In this document: positions 12,065 through 20,427 of the stretch, piece after piece
How the letters are laid out: the number at the start of each line of letters is the position of its first letter
How positions within the stretch are numbered: position 1 is the stretch's first letter
From: Gammaproteobacteria bacterium
GTDB taxonomy: Bacteria > Pseudomonadota > Gammaproteobacteria > HK1
Length of the DNA: 64,000 nucleotides
Direction: 5' to 3'
NCBI GenBank assembly: GCA_021773645.1
Contig: JAJFJU010000026.1
Coordinates: 186,001-250,000, forward strand
The notes under the pieces: generated by a model
The model's database searches: none
Told to the model about the DNA's origin: nothing
The model's input: the letters and a program-made list of their open reading frames with translations, nothing else
Translations under genes and position numbers: made by a program

Positions 12065-12946
12065 ATGAGCCTCACTGTCTACCTACAATCCCAGCCTGGG
12101 GCCTTTGTGCTATGTGCCAGCCTGCTGGGTTTACTGATTGGTAGCTTCCTCAATGTAGTCATCCACCGCCTTCCACTGATGCTCCAGAACGAATGGCGTG
12201 ATCAATGCACTCAGCTGCTGGCCGGTGAAGAAGACACCACACCGGCTGAGGAAGCAGAGCTAAGCTTGATGCACCCACGCTCACGCTGCCCCAAGTGTGG
12301 CCACGGTATCACCGCGCTGGAAAATGTCCCGATACTCAGCTACCTGTGCTTGCGAGGCCGCTGCTCGGCCTGCAACAGCTCCATTCCCCTGCGTTACCCG
12401 CTGGTGGAAATCCTCGGGGGCCTGGTTGCAGCAGGGGCCGCATGGCATTTCGGTTTCGCCCCCGCCGCAGCAGCGGCAATGATTCTGGGATGGGCGCTCA
12501 TTGCCGCCAGCTTTATCGACTTTGACCACCAACTGCTACCTGATTCCATCACCTTGCCCCTGCTCTGGCTAGGTCTAGCTCTTAATCTCTTTGAGATTTT
12601 TACTACCCTCGAATCCGCAGTCATTGGTGCCATCGCGGGCTACGGCAGCCTCTGGCTGGTATTTCACGCCTTTCGGCTGCTCACGGGTAAAGAAGGTATG
12701 GGTTATGGCGACTTTAAACTACTGGCCGTATTCGGTGCCTGGCTAGGCTGGCACGCGCTACCTGCCGTTATCCTGCTATCGTCCTTGGCAGGGGCGATTA
12801 TCGGCATGGCCCTGATTGCTGTAGCGGGAAGAGAGCGTAGCCTACCCATCCCTTTTGGTCCCTACCTGGCACTAGCTGGCTGGATCACCTTGTACTGGGG
12901 TGATGATTTGAACCACGCCTATCTGCAATGGAGTGGGCTAGCATGA
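12065..12946 (+). CDS. pilD: Prepilin peptidase and N-methyltransferase PilD
   Basis: Inner-membrane aspartyl protease that cleaves type IV prepilin leaders and methylates the new N-terminal Phe. The cytoplasmic N-terminal loop has the zinc tetracysteine (Cys75, 78, 100, 103: CPKCGH and CSAC). Catalytic aspartates lie in IDFDHQLLPD (about 152-154) and GMGYGDFK (Asp216). Eight hydrophobic segments are expected in 293 residues. It probably also serves any type II secretion system in the cell. It follows pilC by 40 bases. Confidence 0.95.
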   Translation: MSLTVYLQSQPGAFVLCASLLGLLIGSFLNVVIHRLPLMLQNEWRDQCTQLLAGEEDTTPAEEAELSLMHPRSRCPKCGHGITALENVPILSYLCLRGRCSACNSSIPLRYPLVEILGGLVAAGAAWHFGFAPAAAAAMILGWALIAASFIDFDHQLLPDSITLPLLWLGLALNLFEIFTTLESAVIGAIAGYGSLWLVFHAFRLLTGKEGMGYGDFKLLAVFGAWLGWHALPAVILLSSLAGAIIGMALIAVAGRERSLPIPFGPYLALAGWITLYWGDDLNHAYLQWSGLA

Positions 12947-12971
12947 GCGTCCGTGCCAGCAACCGATCTGG

Positions 12972-13586
12972 GTGAAAAGGCCTCTCGTCATCGGCCTAAC
13001 CGGCGGCATCGGCAGTGGCAAAAGTGTGGTCGCAGACTATTTTTTAGAGTTAGACGTGCCAATCATTGACGCGGATCAACTCGCGCTCGAATTGGTTCAG
13101 CCTGGAGAGCCCGCGCTAACGGAGATTGCCGCCACCTTTGGCCCTGAAATATTGACCACTGAGGGCCAGCTGGACCGTGCCAGGATGCGTCACCGGATCT
13201 TTTCCAATGCCACTGACAAGGCGCGTTTGGAAGCCATCCTGCACCCAAAAATTCGTATCCGAATAGAGGCATTTATCGCCTCGCTGCAGAGCAGTTATTG
13301 CATTCTGGTCATCCCCCTTTTGCTGGAAACCGGTTATAGGGAAATGCTCGACCGGATACTGGTGGTTGATGTTGAGACTGAGCTTCAGATAACTCGGGTG
13401 ATGAACCGTGATGGCGTCTCGCATGAACATGTTGCCCACATCCTAGCTAGCCAAGTCAGCCGGGAGAAACGGCTGGCAGCCGCTGATGACGTGCTGGACA
13501 ATAATCAGGATTGGCAGAGTCTGGAACGAGCCGTTCAGGCTCTGCATCAATGCTATTTACAGCTCGGTGGAATGAATACCGCATAG
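12972..13586 (+). CDS. coaE: Dephospho-CoA kinase
   Basis: Final enzyme of coenzyme A synthesis, phosphorylating the 3'-hydroxyl of dephospho-CoA. The P-loop GLTGGIGSGKS lies at the N-terminus, followed by the family motifs DADQLALELV and HPKIR. It starts at GTG 12972, 25 bases after pilD. A 204-residue length is normal. Its place in the pil cluster is a conserved genome layout and does not imply a role in pili. Confidence 0.94.
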   Translation: MKRPLVIGLTGGIGSGKSVVADYFLELDVPIIDADQLALELVQPGEPALTEIAATFGPEILTTEGQLDRARMRHRIFSNATDKARLEAILHPKIRIRIEAFIASLQSSYCILVIPLLLETGYREMLDRILVVDVETELQITRVMNRDGVSHEHVAHILASQVSREKRLAAADDVLDNNQDWQSLERAVQALHQCYLQLGGMNTA

Positions 13587-13685
13587 TGTGCATCGCACGC
13601 TAACCAGCGCTTAGTATTTCCCCTCTCGGTGTGTCAGTATCGGGAAGTTGAATTGAAATCACATGGGAAGACCCGCACGGCAATC

Positions 13686-14459
13686 ATGTCCAGCGATACC
13701 GTCATCTACGAACAACCGCTCAATGAGCGCATGCGTTCGCTGCTGCGTATCGAGTATCTGCTTGATCGCATCCATGCCCGCATTGATGTGCCTGACCAAT
13801 GGTCAAACCGTGCCACCCTGGAAAGTATTCTGGAAACTCAGGCCCTGCTCTCACGCAGTGATCTGAAGACCGAATTTATCAAGGAGTTGGAGCGCCATGC
13901 CAGCACCCTTGCCGCGTTATACCAAAATCCTGGCGTCGACCCCGCGCGCCTGAATACCATCCACAGTCAGGTTCAAGGCTTATTACAATCCTTGCGTGGC
14001 CGGGAAAATGGCCTTGCTCAGCCTTTGAAAAACAGCGAATTACTCAACACCGTCTGCCAACGCATCAGTATTCCCGCTGGCACCTGTGATTTTGATCTGC
14101 CGACTTATCACTACTGGTTACAAACACCGGCGGCACAGCGGCTCACGGACCTGCACGACTGGGCTACCGCCTTTAACGAGATAGGCCAGGTGGTAAAGCT
14201 CTGCCTTAAGCTCACGCGGGAAAGCGCGGTACCAAGCCAGGAGAGCGCCCGCAATGGCTTCTTCCAGCGTAGCTTGGATCACAATACACCCTGCCAGCTG
14301 ATCCGTGTCCAACTACCCGCCGAAGCCCCTTGGTTTCCCGAAATCAGTGCTGGCCGGCATCGTCTGAGTATCCGTATGTTAGGTCAGGATAATGCCAATG
14401 AGCGACCAACCCAGATATCTGAGAACGTAGATTTTGGCCTGCATTGCTGCACCCTGTGA
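13686..14459 (+). CDS. zapD: Cell division protein ZapD
   Basis: Cytosolic FtsZ-binding protein (formerly DUF1342/YacF) that bundles FtsZ protofilaments at the Z-ring. Homology begins at IYEQPLNERMRSLLRIE, matching the family N-terminus, so ATG 13686 was chosen. The frame is open back to GTG 13629. Neither start has a strong ribosome site. The chosen start gives 257 residues, close to the usual 247-250. It sits between coaE and yacG as in E. coli. Confidence 0.9.
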   Translation: MSSDTVIYEQPLNERMRSLLRIEYLLDRIHARIDVPDQWSNRATLESILETQALLSRSDLKTEFIKELERHASTLAALYQNPGVDPARLNTIHSQVQGLLQSLRGRENGLAQPLKNSELLNTVCQRISIPAGTCDFDLPTYHYWLQTPAAQRLTDLHDWATAFNEIGQVVKLCLKLTRESAVPSQESARNGFFQRSLDHNTPCQLIRVQLPAEAPWFPEISAGRHRLSIRMLGQDNANERPTQISENVDFGLHCCTL

Positions 14460-14473
14460 GAGCCACCTAATTC

Positions 14474-14674
14474 ATGACGCAGATAAAATGCCCAAGCTGC
14501 GGTCACCCGCACGAATGGTCCACAAAAAATCCCTGGCGCCCCTTCTGCAGCGAACGCTGCCGCAGCATCGACCTTGGGGAATGGTTTAATGAAAACCGCA
14601 GTATGAGTGCTAATGAAGGGCCAGAGTATGGCGGCGAAACACCTCCCGGCACCATGCTCTCAGAGATTAATTAA
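14474..14674 (+). CDS. yacG: DNA gyrase inhibitor YacG
   Basis: Small zinc-finger protein that binds GyrB and inhibits gyrase. The treble-clef zinc ligands are visible as CPSC (Cys6, Cys9) and CSERC (Cys25, Cys29), followed by the family signature RSIDLGEWFNE. The length is 66 residues. The last codons lie in a 13-bp perfect inverted repeat, and the gene ends four bases inside the convergent kinase gene. Confidence 0.93.
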   Translation: MTQIKCPSCGHPHEWSTKNPWRPFCSERCRSIDLGEWFNENRSMSANEGPEYGGETPPGTMLSEIN

Positions 14675-14686
14675 ATCTCTGAGAGC
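14656..14686. terminator. Bidirectional hairpin shared by two convergent stop codons
   Basis: A perfect 13-bp inverted repeat, GCTCTCAGAGATT (14656-14668) and AATCTCTGAGAGC (14674-14686), with loop AATTA. It spans the stop codons of yacG (+) and the fructosamine kinase gene (-). There is no clear T-run on either side, so termination efficiency is uncertain, though position and symmetry fit a shared bidirectional terminator. Confidence 0.6.
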
Positions 14687-15555
14687 AATTGATCCAGCAT
14701 TCCCTCTGCCTGCGATAAATAGCCCCCACCAAACAAATTATAGTGGTTGAGGATGTGATAGAGGTTGTAGAGAGTTTTGCGCCGACCGTATCCTTCATCT
14801 AACGGCCACGCTTCGCAGTAAGCCGCATAGAATTCAGAAGAGAAACCACCAAACAGCTCGGTCATCGCCAGATCGGCCTCGCGATCACCAAAGTACACCG
14901 CCGGATCAAACAACACCGGGGCACCCTTCGAGTCGAGGGCATAATTTCCCGACCACAGATCGCCATGCAGCAAGCTCGCCACTGGCCGATAGCCATCAAA
15001 AAATAGCCCCAAGGCCGTAGCCAGTCGATCCGCCTTGAGTTCCAGGGCACGGCTCGCACCACGCCTGACCGCCAATTCCACCTGAAAAAGTAGGCGCCGC
15101 TCGCGATAGAAATCGATCCAGTTTTCCAGCAGATCATTGGGCTGCGGCGTTGAGCCTATGGTGTTGTCCCTATGCCAACCAAATTGCTCCCGACTATAAC
15201 GATGCATAGCCGCTAACTGCCTGCCCAGACGTTGGGCGCTGTCACTGTGAGCCGAGCCAAAATCGATATACTCCATCACCAGGTAGGCCATCCCGTCCAC
15301 CGTGCCGCTACACACGGGATGAGGCACTCGAATAGCCCCGCTGCTCTCCATCTCTTCCAAGCCCTCGCTCTCCGCGCGGAACATCTCCAGCTCCTCTGCC
15401 CGGTTTAGCTTAAGAAAATAACGCACACCCTGGCCCTCCAACAGATAGGCCGAGTTAATGCAGCCGCCACCGATAGGGCGAATAGTATTGATGTTAAACG
15501 CTTGCCCGGTTGCGGTGCTGACAAGGGCCGCAATCTTTTGCTCCGAGATTTCCAT
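14671..15555 (-). CDS. Fructosamine kinase family protein
   Basis: Aminoglycoside-phosphotransferase-like kinase of the fructosamine/ketosamine-3-kinase family (E. coli YniA). The family phosphorylates sugars on glycated proteins or small ketosamines, leading to deglycation. The motifs are a nucleotide-binding region with FLKL near 47-50, the catalytic loop HGDLWSGN (197-204) and the metal-binding FDPAVYFGDRE (216-226). Length is 294 residues. It lies 34 bases downstream of nagZ on the same strand and may share its transcript. The exact substrate cannot be read from sequence. Confidence 0.88.
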   Translation of the reverse strand: MEISEQKIAALVSTATGQAFNINTIRPIGGGCINSAYLLEGQGVRYFLKLNRAEELEMFRAESEGLEEMESSGAIRVPHPVCSGTVDGMAYLVMEYIDFGSAHSDSAQRLGRQLAAMHRYSREQFGWHRDNTIGSTPQPNDLLENWIDFYRERRLLFQVELAVRRGASRALELKADRLATALGLFFDGYRPVASLLHGDLWSGNYALDSKGAPVLFDPAVYFGDREADLAMTELFGGFSSEFYAAYCEAWPLDEGYGRRKTLYNLYHILNHYNLFGGGYLSQAEGMLDQLLSEI

Positions 15556-15589
15556 CAGTGCCGAACCTCAGCCATCGGCGCAAGTATTG

Positions 15590-16648
15590 TCATGCCGGCA
15601 CATCCTCCCCAAAGTCCAGTTCCAGCTCCTGATGCAAGCTGGAAAGCATTGTTACCGCCTGCTGATACGCTGTACTCGCTAGCACCGATTTCCGCTGCAG
15701 CGGATGACGACCGTGCAAACGAGCCAGACGAGATGAGGTCACGGCAAGATGCTCCGGCTTTAACTCATCGAGAATCTGCGTTGCACCAAGCCGATCATTG
15801 CAAACCAGCACCATATCGCAGCCAGCGCCTAGGGCCAGCTCCGCGCGCTCCGGTGGATTGCCCCCCACGGCCGCACCCGCCATGGTTAGATCGTCGCTAA
15901 ATATGGCGCCCTGAAAATTGAGCTGGCTACGTAAAATATTCTGTAGCCAAATGCGAGAAAAACCGGCTGGATAGCTATCCACCTCCGGGTACAGCACATG
16001 GGCTGGCATGATCGCGGGCAAGCCATAATGAAACATGCGCTCAAAGGCCAGCATATCGTCGAGACGGATGGTTTCCAGATTACGTTTATCCACCGGCAAG
16101 CTGGTGTGGGAATCTTCTTTCACCGACCCGTGGCCAGGGAAATGTTTACCAACTGCCGCCATCCCGGCCTGCCCCATCCCGCGCATGAGCATGCGCCCAA
16201 GGCGAGCGATTATCTCCGGATTGCGGTGCAGGGCGCGGTTACCGATCACCCGGCTTTTCACCTTGCGTACATCCAGCACCGGCGCAAAGCTGATATCGAT
16301 CCCTAGCACGCGCAACTCCACCGCCATCAGCCAGCCAAAGTGCCTGGCCATAGCCAGCGCTTGCTCCGGATCCTCGTCATACAATGAGCCCAGGCGCGCC
16401 GGCTCAGGCAAGGGCGTAAAGGCTTGGCGAAAACGCTGCACCCGACCACCCTCTTGATCCACGGCGACCAATAATTGCGGCGTACGCAAGCCGTGAATCT
16501 GCGATACCAGGGACTGTAATTGCTCTGGATCCCGATAATTTCTACTGAATAGAATCACCCCACCCACCAATGGATGGAGCAACAATTCCCGCTCCTCGGC
16601 ATCAAGCTCCGCGGACTCGAGATCGAGCATAACTGGACCAAGGGTCAT
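15590..16648 (-). CDS. nagZ: Beta-N-acetylhexosaminidase NagZ
   Basis: Cytoplasmic glycoside hydrolase family 3 enzyme that removes N-acetylglucosamine from muropeptides during wall recycling. The catalytic loop KHFPGHG is at 168-174 with its mobile His, and the nucleophile Asp252 lies in FSDDLTM. It is the short single-domain form (352 residues), typical of Gram-negative bacteria. It is first in a two-gene leftward unit with the fructosamine kinase. Its products would feed into the same recycling that uses the wall genes at 20-28 kb. Confidence 0.94.
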   Translation of the reverse strand: MTLGPVMLDLESAELDAEERELLLHPLVGGVILFSRNYRDPEQLQSLVSQIHGLRTPQLLVAVDQEGGRVQRFRQAFTPLPEPARLGSLYDEDPEQALAMARHFGWLMAVELRVLGIDISFAPVLDVRKVKSRVIGNRALHRNPEIIARLGRMLMRGMGQAGMAAVGKHFPGHGSVKEDSHTSLPVDKRNLETIRLDDMLAFERMFHYGLPAIMPAHVLYPEVDSYPAGFSRIWLQNILRSQLNFQGAIFSDDLTMAGAAVGGNPPERAELALGAGCDMVLVCNDRLGATQILDELKPEHLAVTSSRLARLHGRHPLQRKSVLASTAYQQAVTMLSSLHQELELDFGEDVPA

Positions 16649-16758
16649 CGCTATATTTCCAATTCAAGATTCGGCATTTAGGGCCGCTAGCCAAGCTAGC
16701 GTAGGAATTCGTGCTGGCATCCACCATGCCTTATCAAGCGACTCAGGGAAAATAGAAA

Positions 16759-17178
16759 ATGATTAGACCATTCATCGTGCGGCTAGTGGGAACCAGCTTC
16801 ACTCTGCTGGTGCTCCTGCTCAGTACCGGCCTAAAGGCGGCGGAAGAGGATACGCCCGCCGAGGCCAAATATTACAAATTGCGCCCAGATCTGGTGGCCA
16901 ATCTGCAAAGCCGAGGCCGCTCCCATTTCCTCATGCTCACAGCACAGGTCATGAGCCGAGGCCCCGAAGGCATCAAGCAGGCCCAATATCATTTACCGGC
17001 ACTGCGACACCAGATATTGCTACTGATGGGAGACCAGAGCTACAGCACGCTAAAAACCCTGAAAGGCAAGAAGAAACTACAGGGCGATATCCTGGCAATC
17101 ATTCAAGAGATATTGACGGAAGAAACTGGGGAGTCACAAATAGAGGCCGTGTATTTCACTGATTTCGTCATCGAATAG
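16759..17178 (+). CDS. FliL-like periplasmic protein
   Basis: A 139-residue protein with an N-terminal hydrophobic signal segment (about 8-28) and the FliL pattern: YYKLRPDLVANL, a central LPALRHQILLLMGDQS, and the C-terminal IEAVYFTDFVIE. FliL proteins sit beside the flagellar stator. This one stands alone without flagellar genes, like many stray FliL-family proteins, so a stomatin-like role at the inner membrane is only inference. AGGGA lies ten bases before the ATG. It is divergent from nagZ. Confidence 0.75.
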   Translation: MIRPFIVRLVGTSFTLLVLLLSTGLKAAEEDTPAEAKYYKLRPDLVANLQSRGRSHFLMLTAQVMSRGPEGIKQAQYHLPALRHQILLLMGDQSYSTLKTLKGKKKLQGDILAIIQEILTEETGESQIEAVYFTDFVIE

Positions 17179-17193
17179 CCTGCACCGATCGCG

Positions 17194-17985
17194 TTACTTT
17201 CGAGTCTTTACATCAAGCTTGTCGCGCAGGCGATCTCCCAGCAGATTCACCGCCAATACCACCGCTAATATCGCCGCTCCCGGCGCCAACACCAAGTGCG
17301 GTGCCACCAGCAGGTAGCGGGTGCCATCGCGCAGCATGCTGCCCCAGGAAGCCGCTGGCGGTTGTACCCCCAAGCCGAGAAAAGAAAGCCCGGCCTCGGC
17401 AATCACCGCACCGGCCACCGCAAAGGTCGCCTCGACTATCAATGGCGCCGCTAATAACGGAATCAGGTGGCGCGCCAATATCCTCCAGGTGCCACTACCC
17501 AGGGCCAGCGCCGCGCGCACATGCTCGCGATGCTTAAGCGAGAGCGTCTGGGCACGGGCCAAACGGGCGAAACCCACCCAGCCCACCACCGACAGGGCGA
17601 TGATGACGTTCTCCTCGCCGGGCCCCAGTACGCCGGAAAGGGCAATGGCAAGCAAGATGCCTGGGAAGGCCAGGAAAATATCGATAACACGGACTGTCAG
17701 GTGATCCCATAAACCACCGCTCCAGGCACTCAGGGTGCCTATCAAGGTGCCGAAGCTCAGGGCAATCATCACCACCAGCACCGACACCATAAAAGAGGTG
17801 CGCGCCCCCACCACCACGCGCTCCCACACCGGCCGCCCAAGTTCATCATGGCCGAGCCAACTATCCACTCCGGGCGCCGCAAGTATGCGTGGCAAATCCA
17901 CCGCATTAGGGTCCAGTGGCAATAGCGGACCGCCCAGGGCGCACAAAGCCCAAACCAATAGAATGAAAACGGGGATGACTCTCAC
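17194..17985 (-). CDS. ABC transporter permease, DppC/OppC type
   Basis: Inner-membrane subunit of a dipeptide/oligopeptide/nickel-type importer. The hydrophobic protein (263 residues) has the EAA loop region RAALALGSGTWRI and the family signature EAGLSFLGLGVQPP near the C-terminus. It overlaps the partner permease upstream by four bases. No binding protein or ATPase gene is next to it, so the complex must use subunits encoded elsewhere. Peptides, possibly released wall peptides given the operon context, are a reasonable guess for the substrate. Confidence 0.85.
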   Translation of the reverse strand: MRVIPVFILLVWALCALGGPLLPLDPNAVDLPRILAAPGVDSWLGHDELGRPVWERVVVGARTSFMVSVLVVMIALSFGTLIGTLSAWSGGLWDHLTVRVIDIFLAFPGILLAIALSGVLGPGEENVIIALSVVGWVGFARLARAQTLSLKHREHVRAALALGSGTWRILARHLIPLLAAPLIVEATFAVAGAVIAEAGLSFLGLGVQPPAASWGSMLRDGTRYLLVAPHLVLAPGAAILAVVLAVNLLGDRLRDKLDVKTRK

Positions 17986-18911
17986 TGCCCATCTCCTAAG
18001 CGGATACGCGGGTCCAACAGTGCATAAATCAGATCGGTTGCGGTATTCACCAGCACGTAAGCCACGCTAATCACCAGAATACAGGCCTGCAAAACTGGAT
18101 AATCACGGCGCTGAATCGCCTCAACCGTCAACTGACCGATGCCCGGCCAGGCAAATACCATCTCGGTGATCACCGCTCCCCCAAGCAGGGTGCCGAGCTG
18201 CAAACCAAGGATGGTCACCACCGGCAAAGCGGCATTTTGCAAGGCGTGGCGTAGCACCACGGCGGACTCCCCCAAACCCTTGGCCCGGGCGGTGCGGATG
18301 TAGTCCTCTCCTAGCACTTCAAGCAGAGTCGAGCGCACCATGCGTGACAAAATAGCCGCTAGCGCGGTACCCAGGGTCAGCGCTGGCAACACCAAGGCAC
18401 CCGAGCCCCCTGTGCCACTGACCGGGAACCAGCCTAGCCACACTGAAAACACCATGATAAGTATTGGCCCGAGCACAAAATTGGGGATAGAGACGCCCAG
18501 CATGGAAAACCCCATGGCTCCCATATCCCAGCGACTACCCTGCTTGAGGGCCGCCAGGATGCCCAAAGGCAAGGCAATCAATAGCGCCACAGCCAGGGCC
18601 GCCAACCCGAGCTTTACGGTGGCGGGTATGCGCTCTTGCAGCACCTCACGCACCGGTCTGCGGGAATGTAAGGATTGCCCTAAATCAAGGTGCAGCAAGC
18701 CGCTTAAGTAATGCCCGAGTTGCACTTGCAGTGGACGATCCAACCCCATAGATTGGCGTAAAGCAGCCCGGTCTGCGGCGGGCGCACTCTCACCGAGCAT
18801 CACTTCCACCGGATCCCCGGGGACAATATGAATAAGCAGGAAAACCAGGCAACTAACCCCCGCCACTGCAATTGCCGCACTCAGCAAACGAGACAAGAAA
18901 AAGTGGATCAC
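17982..18911 (-). CDS. ABC transporter permease, DppB/OppB type
   Basis: Partner permease of the following gene. It has an N-terminal membrane anchor, the conserved VPGDPVEVMLG segment after the first helix, the EAA loop region EDYIRTARAKGL, and the closing motif EMVFAWPGIGQL. Length is 309 residues. Its start overlaps the lipB stop by four bases. The placement at the end of the wall operon, after D-amino-acid aminotransferase and lipB, is unusual and suggests co-expression with wall turnover. Confidence 0.87.
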   Translation of the reverse strand: MIHFFLSRLLSAAIAVAGVSCLVFLLIHIVPGDPVEVMLGESAPAADRAALRQSMGLDRPLQVQLGHYLSGLLHLDLGQSLHSRRPVREVLQERIPATVKLGLAALAVALLIALPLGILAALKQGSRWDMGAMGFSMLGVSIPNFVLGPILIMVFSVWLGWFPVSGTGGSGALVLPALTLGTALAAILSRMVRSTLLEVLGEDYIRTARAKGLGESAVVLRHALQNAALPVVTILGLQLGTLLGGAVITEMVFAWPGIGQLTVEAIQRRDYPVLQACILVISVAYVLVNTATDLIYALLDPRIRLGDGQ

Positions 18912-19567
18912 GCCGCACCTTGAACAGGCAATATCTGACCACCGTCTAGCAACTCATAATCAAAATTTGCCGCCAGACTTTGCACCAGCGCCTCCCCCGC
19001 TTTCGCTACGCTCCAGTCCAAACCCAAATCGCATAACTGAGTCACCTCCAGATCGCAATAGCCACAGGGATGGATACGTTGATAGGGCTCAAGATCCATG
19101 GCGACATTAAGTGCCAGACCGTGGTAACTGCAGCCACGGCGGATACGCAGACCAAGGGCCGCTACCTTGCGCCCAGCCACATAGATTCCGGGAGCACCAG
19201 AACGACGCTTACCGTTAATTCCCACCGCCGCAAGCATATCGATCACCGCCTGCTCCAGGCCTTGGACCAACTGCCGCACCGACAGCCCCGCCGCATGCAG
19301 GTCAAACAATACATACACCACCAGTTGCCCCGGCCCGTGGTAGGTTACCTGCCCACCTCGCTCCACCCGCAGCACCGGAATATCTCCCGGTGCCAGCAGA
19401 TGTTCTCTGGCCCCGGCACGCCCCAGGGTAAAGATGGGGGGATGTTCCAGCAGCCAGATCTCATCGCCGTCGGCGCGACCCCGGGCCTCCGTATAGTCCC
19501 GCATCGCCTGTCGAACCAACTCGTAGTTACATAGCCCCAGGCGACGCACGGTCAATGGGCGTAGCAT
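18908..19567 (-). CDS. lipB: Octanoyl-(acyl carrier protein) transferase LipB
   Basis: Transfers octanoate from ACP to the lipoyl domains of 2-oxoacid dehydrogenases and GcvH, the first step of lipoate synthesis. The conserved motifs RGGQVTYHGPGQLVVY and GRKVAALGLRI are present, and the catalytic Cys lies in HPCGYCDLEVTQL. I chose ATG 19567 (219 residues) because the family N-terminus begins there; the frame runs open to 19657 inside the upstream gene. No lipA is adjacent. It overlaps the permease gene downstream. Confidence 0.92.
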   Translation of the reverse strand: MLRPLTVRRLGLCNYELVRQAMRDYTEARGRADGDEIWLLEHPPIFTLGRAGAREHLLAPGDIPVLRVERGGQVTYHGPGQLVVYVLFDLHAAGLSVRQLVQGLEQAVIDMLAAVGINGKRRSGAPGIYVAGRKVAALGLRIRRGCSYHGLALNVAMDLEPYQRIHPCGYCDLEVTQLCDLGLDWSVAKAGEALVQSLAANFDYELLDGGQILPVQGAA

Positions 19568-19577
19568 GGTTAGAAAC

Positions 19578-20420
19578 TCACGCTGTTTGTAGCACCTGAG
19601 CCTTGTGCTTCTGAAACTCCTTCCAGGCCCTTTTCCAGACCATACCGGGCTTGCCATGACCCACCGGCTGCCCTTCCAGTTGGATCACTGGTGCCACCTC
19701 CAAGGAGGAACCAGTCAACCAAATCTCATCGGCAGTACGTAAATCCTCAACCTTGATCCGCCCCTCGATACAGGGCAAACCGGCATCATCGAGAATCTCC
19801 AGCAACAGGTCACGGGTCACTCCAGGCAGTGACATCACACTTTTCGGCGGGGTCACGATAAAATCCTCACGCACCACAAAGACACTGCTCGCCGCCGCCT
19901 CGGTAATGGCGCCATCACGGAATAAAATAGTCTCGTCGGCCCCAGCCTCTACCGCCTCTTGGCGCAGCAGCACATTGGCCAGCAAGGCGATGGCCTTGAT
20001 ATCGCAACGGCCCCAGCGATAGTCCTCACGCAACACCGCGCTCACACCTTCAGGATGAGCCGGATGCCGCGAATTGCACATAACGAAGACAGTGGGCGTC
20101 GCTTGCGCGGGGAAGGCATGCTCGCGCTTGGCAACGCCACGGGTAACTTGCAGATAGAGGCTACACTCACCGCCAACATTGCGGGCGACCAATTCCGTTA
20201 GCAGTTCCAGCCAATGCTCGCGCGGCAGCGGATTGTCGATACGAATCGCCGCTAGGCTGTTTTCCAGCCGCTCCATATGTCGCTCGGCATGGAAGGGCTG
20301 CCCCGCATACACCGGCACCACCTCATAGACCCCGTCACCAAACATAAAACCACGGTCGAGCACCGGCACCCGGGCTTCATCCAGTGGCACAAAATCTCCG
20401 TTCAAATAGACTATCGACAT
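19578..20420 (-). CDS. dat: D-amino acid aminotransferase
   Basis: PLP fold-type IV transaminase interconverting D-alanine and D-glutamate. The N-terminal YLNGDFVPLDEARVPVLDRGF signature is visible, and the PLP Lys lies near residue 142 in CDIKAIALL. D-amino acid specificity rather than branched-chain is inferred from the short length (280) and the context after dacA, which releases D-alanine. I chose ATG 20420, with GAGG seven bases upstream; an earlier in-frame start at 20435 is weaker. It lies eight bases after dacA. Confidence 0.87.
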   Translation of the reverse strand: MSIVYLNGDFVPLDEARVPVLDRGFMFGDGVYEVVPVYAGQPFHAERHMERLENSLAAIRIDNPLPREHWLELLTELVARNVGGECSLYLQVTRGVAKREHAFPAQATPTVFVMCNSRHPAHPEGVSAVLREDYRWGRCDIKAIALLANVLLRQEAVEAGADETILFRDGAITEAAASSVFVVREDFIVTPPKSVMSLPGVTRDLLLEILDDAGLPCIEGRIKVEDLRTADEIWLTGSSLEVAPVIQLEGQPVGHGKPGMVWKRAWKEFQKHKAQVLQTA

Positions 20421-20427
20421 AAACGCC

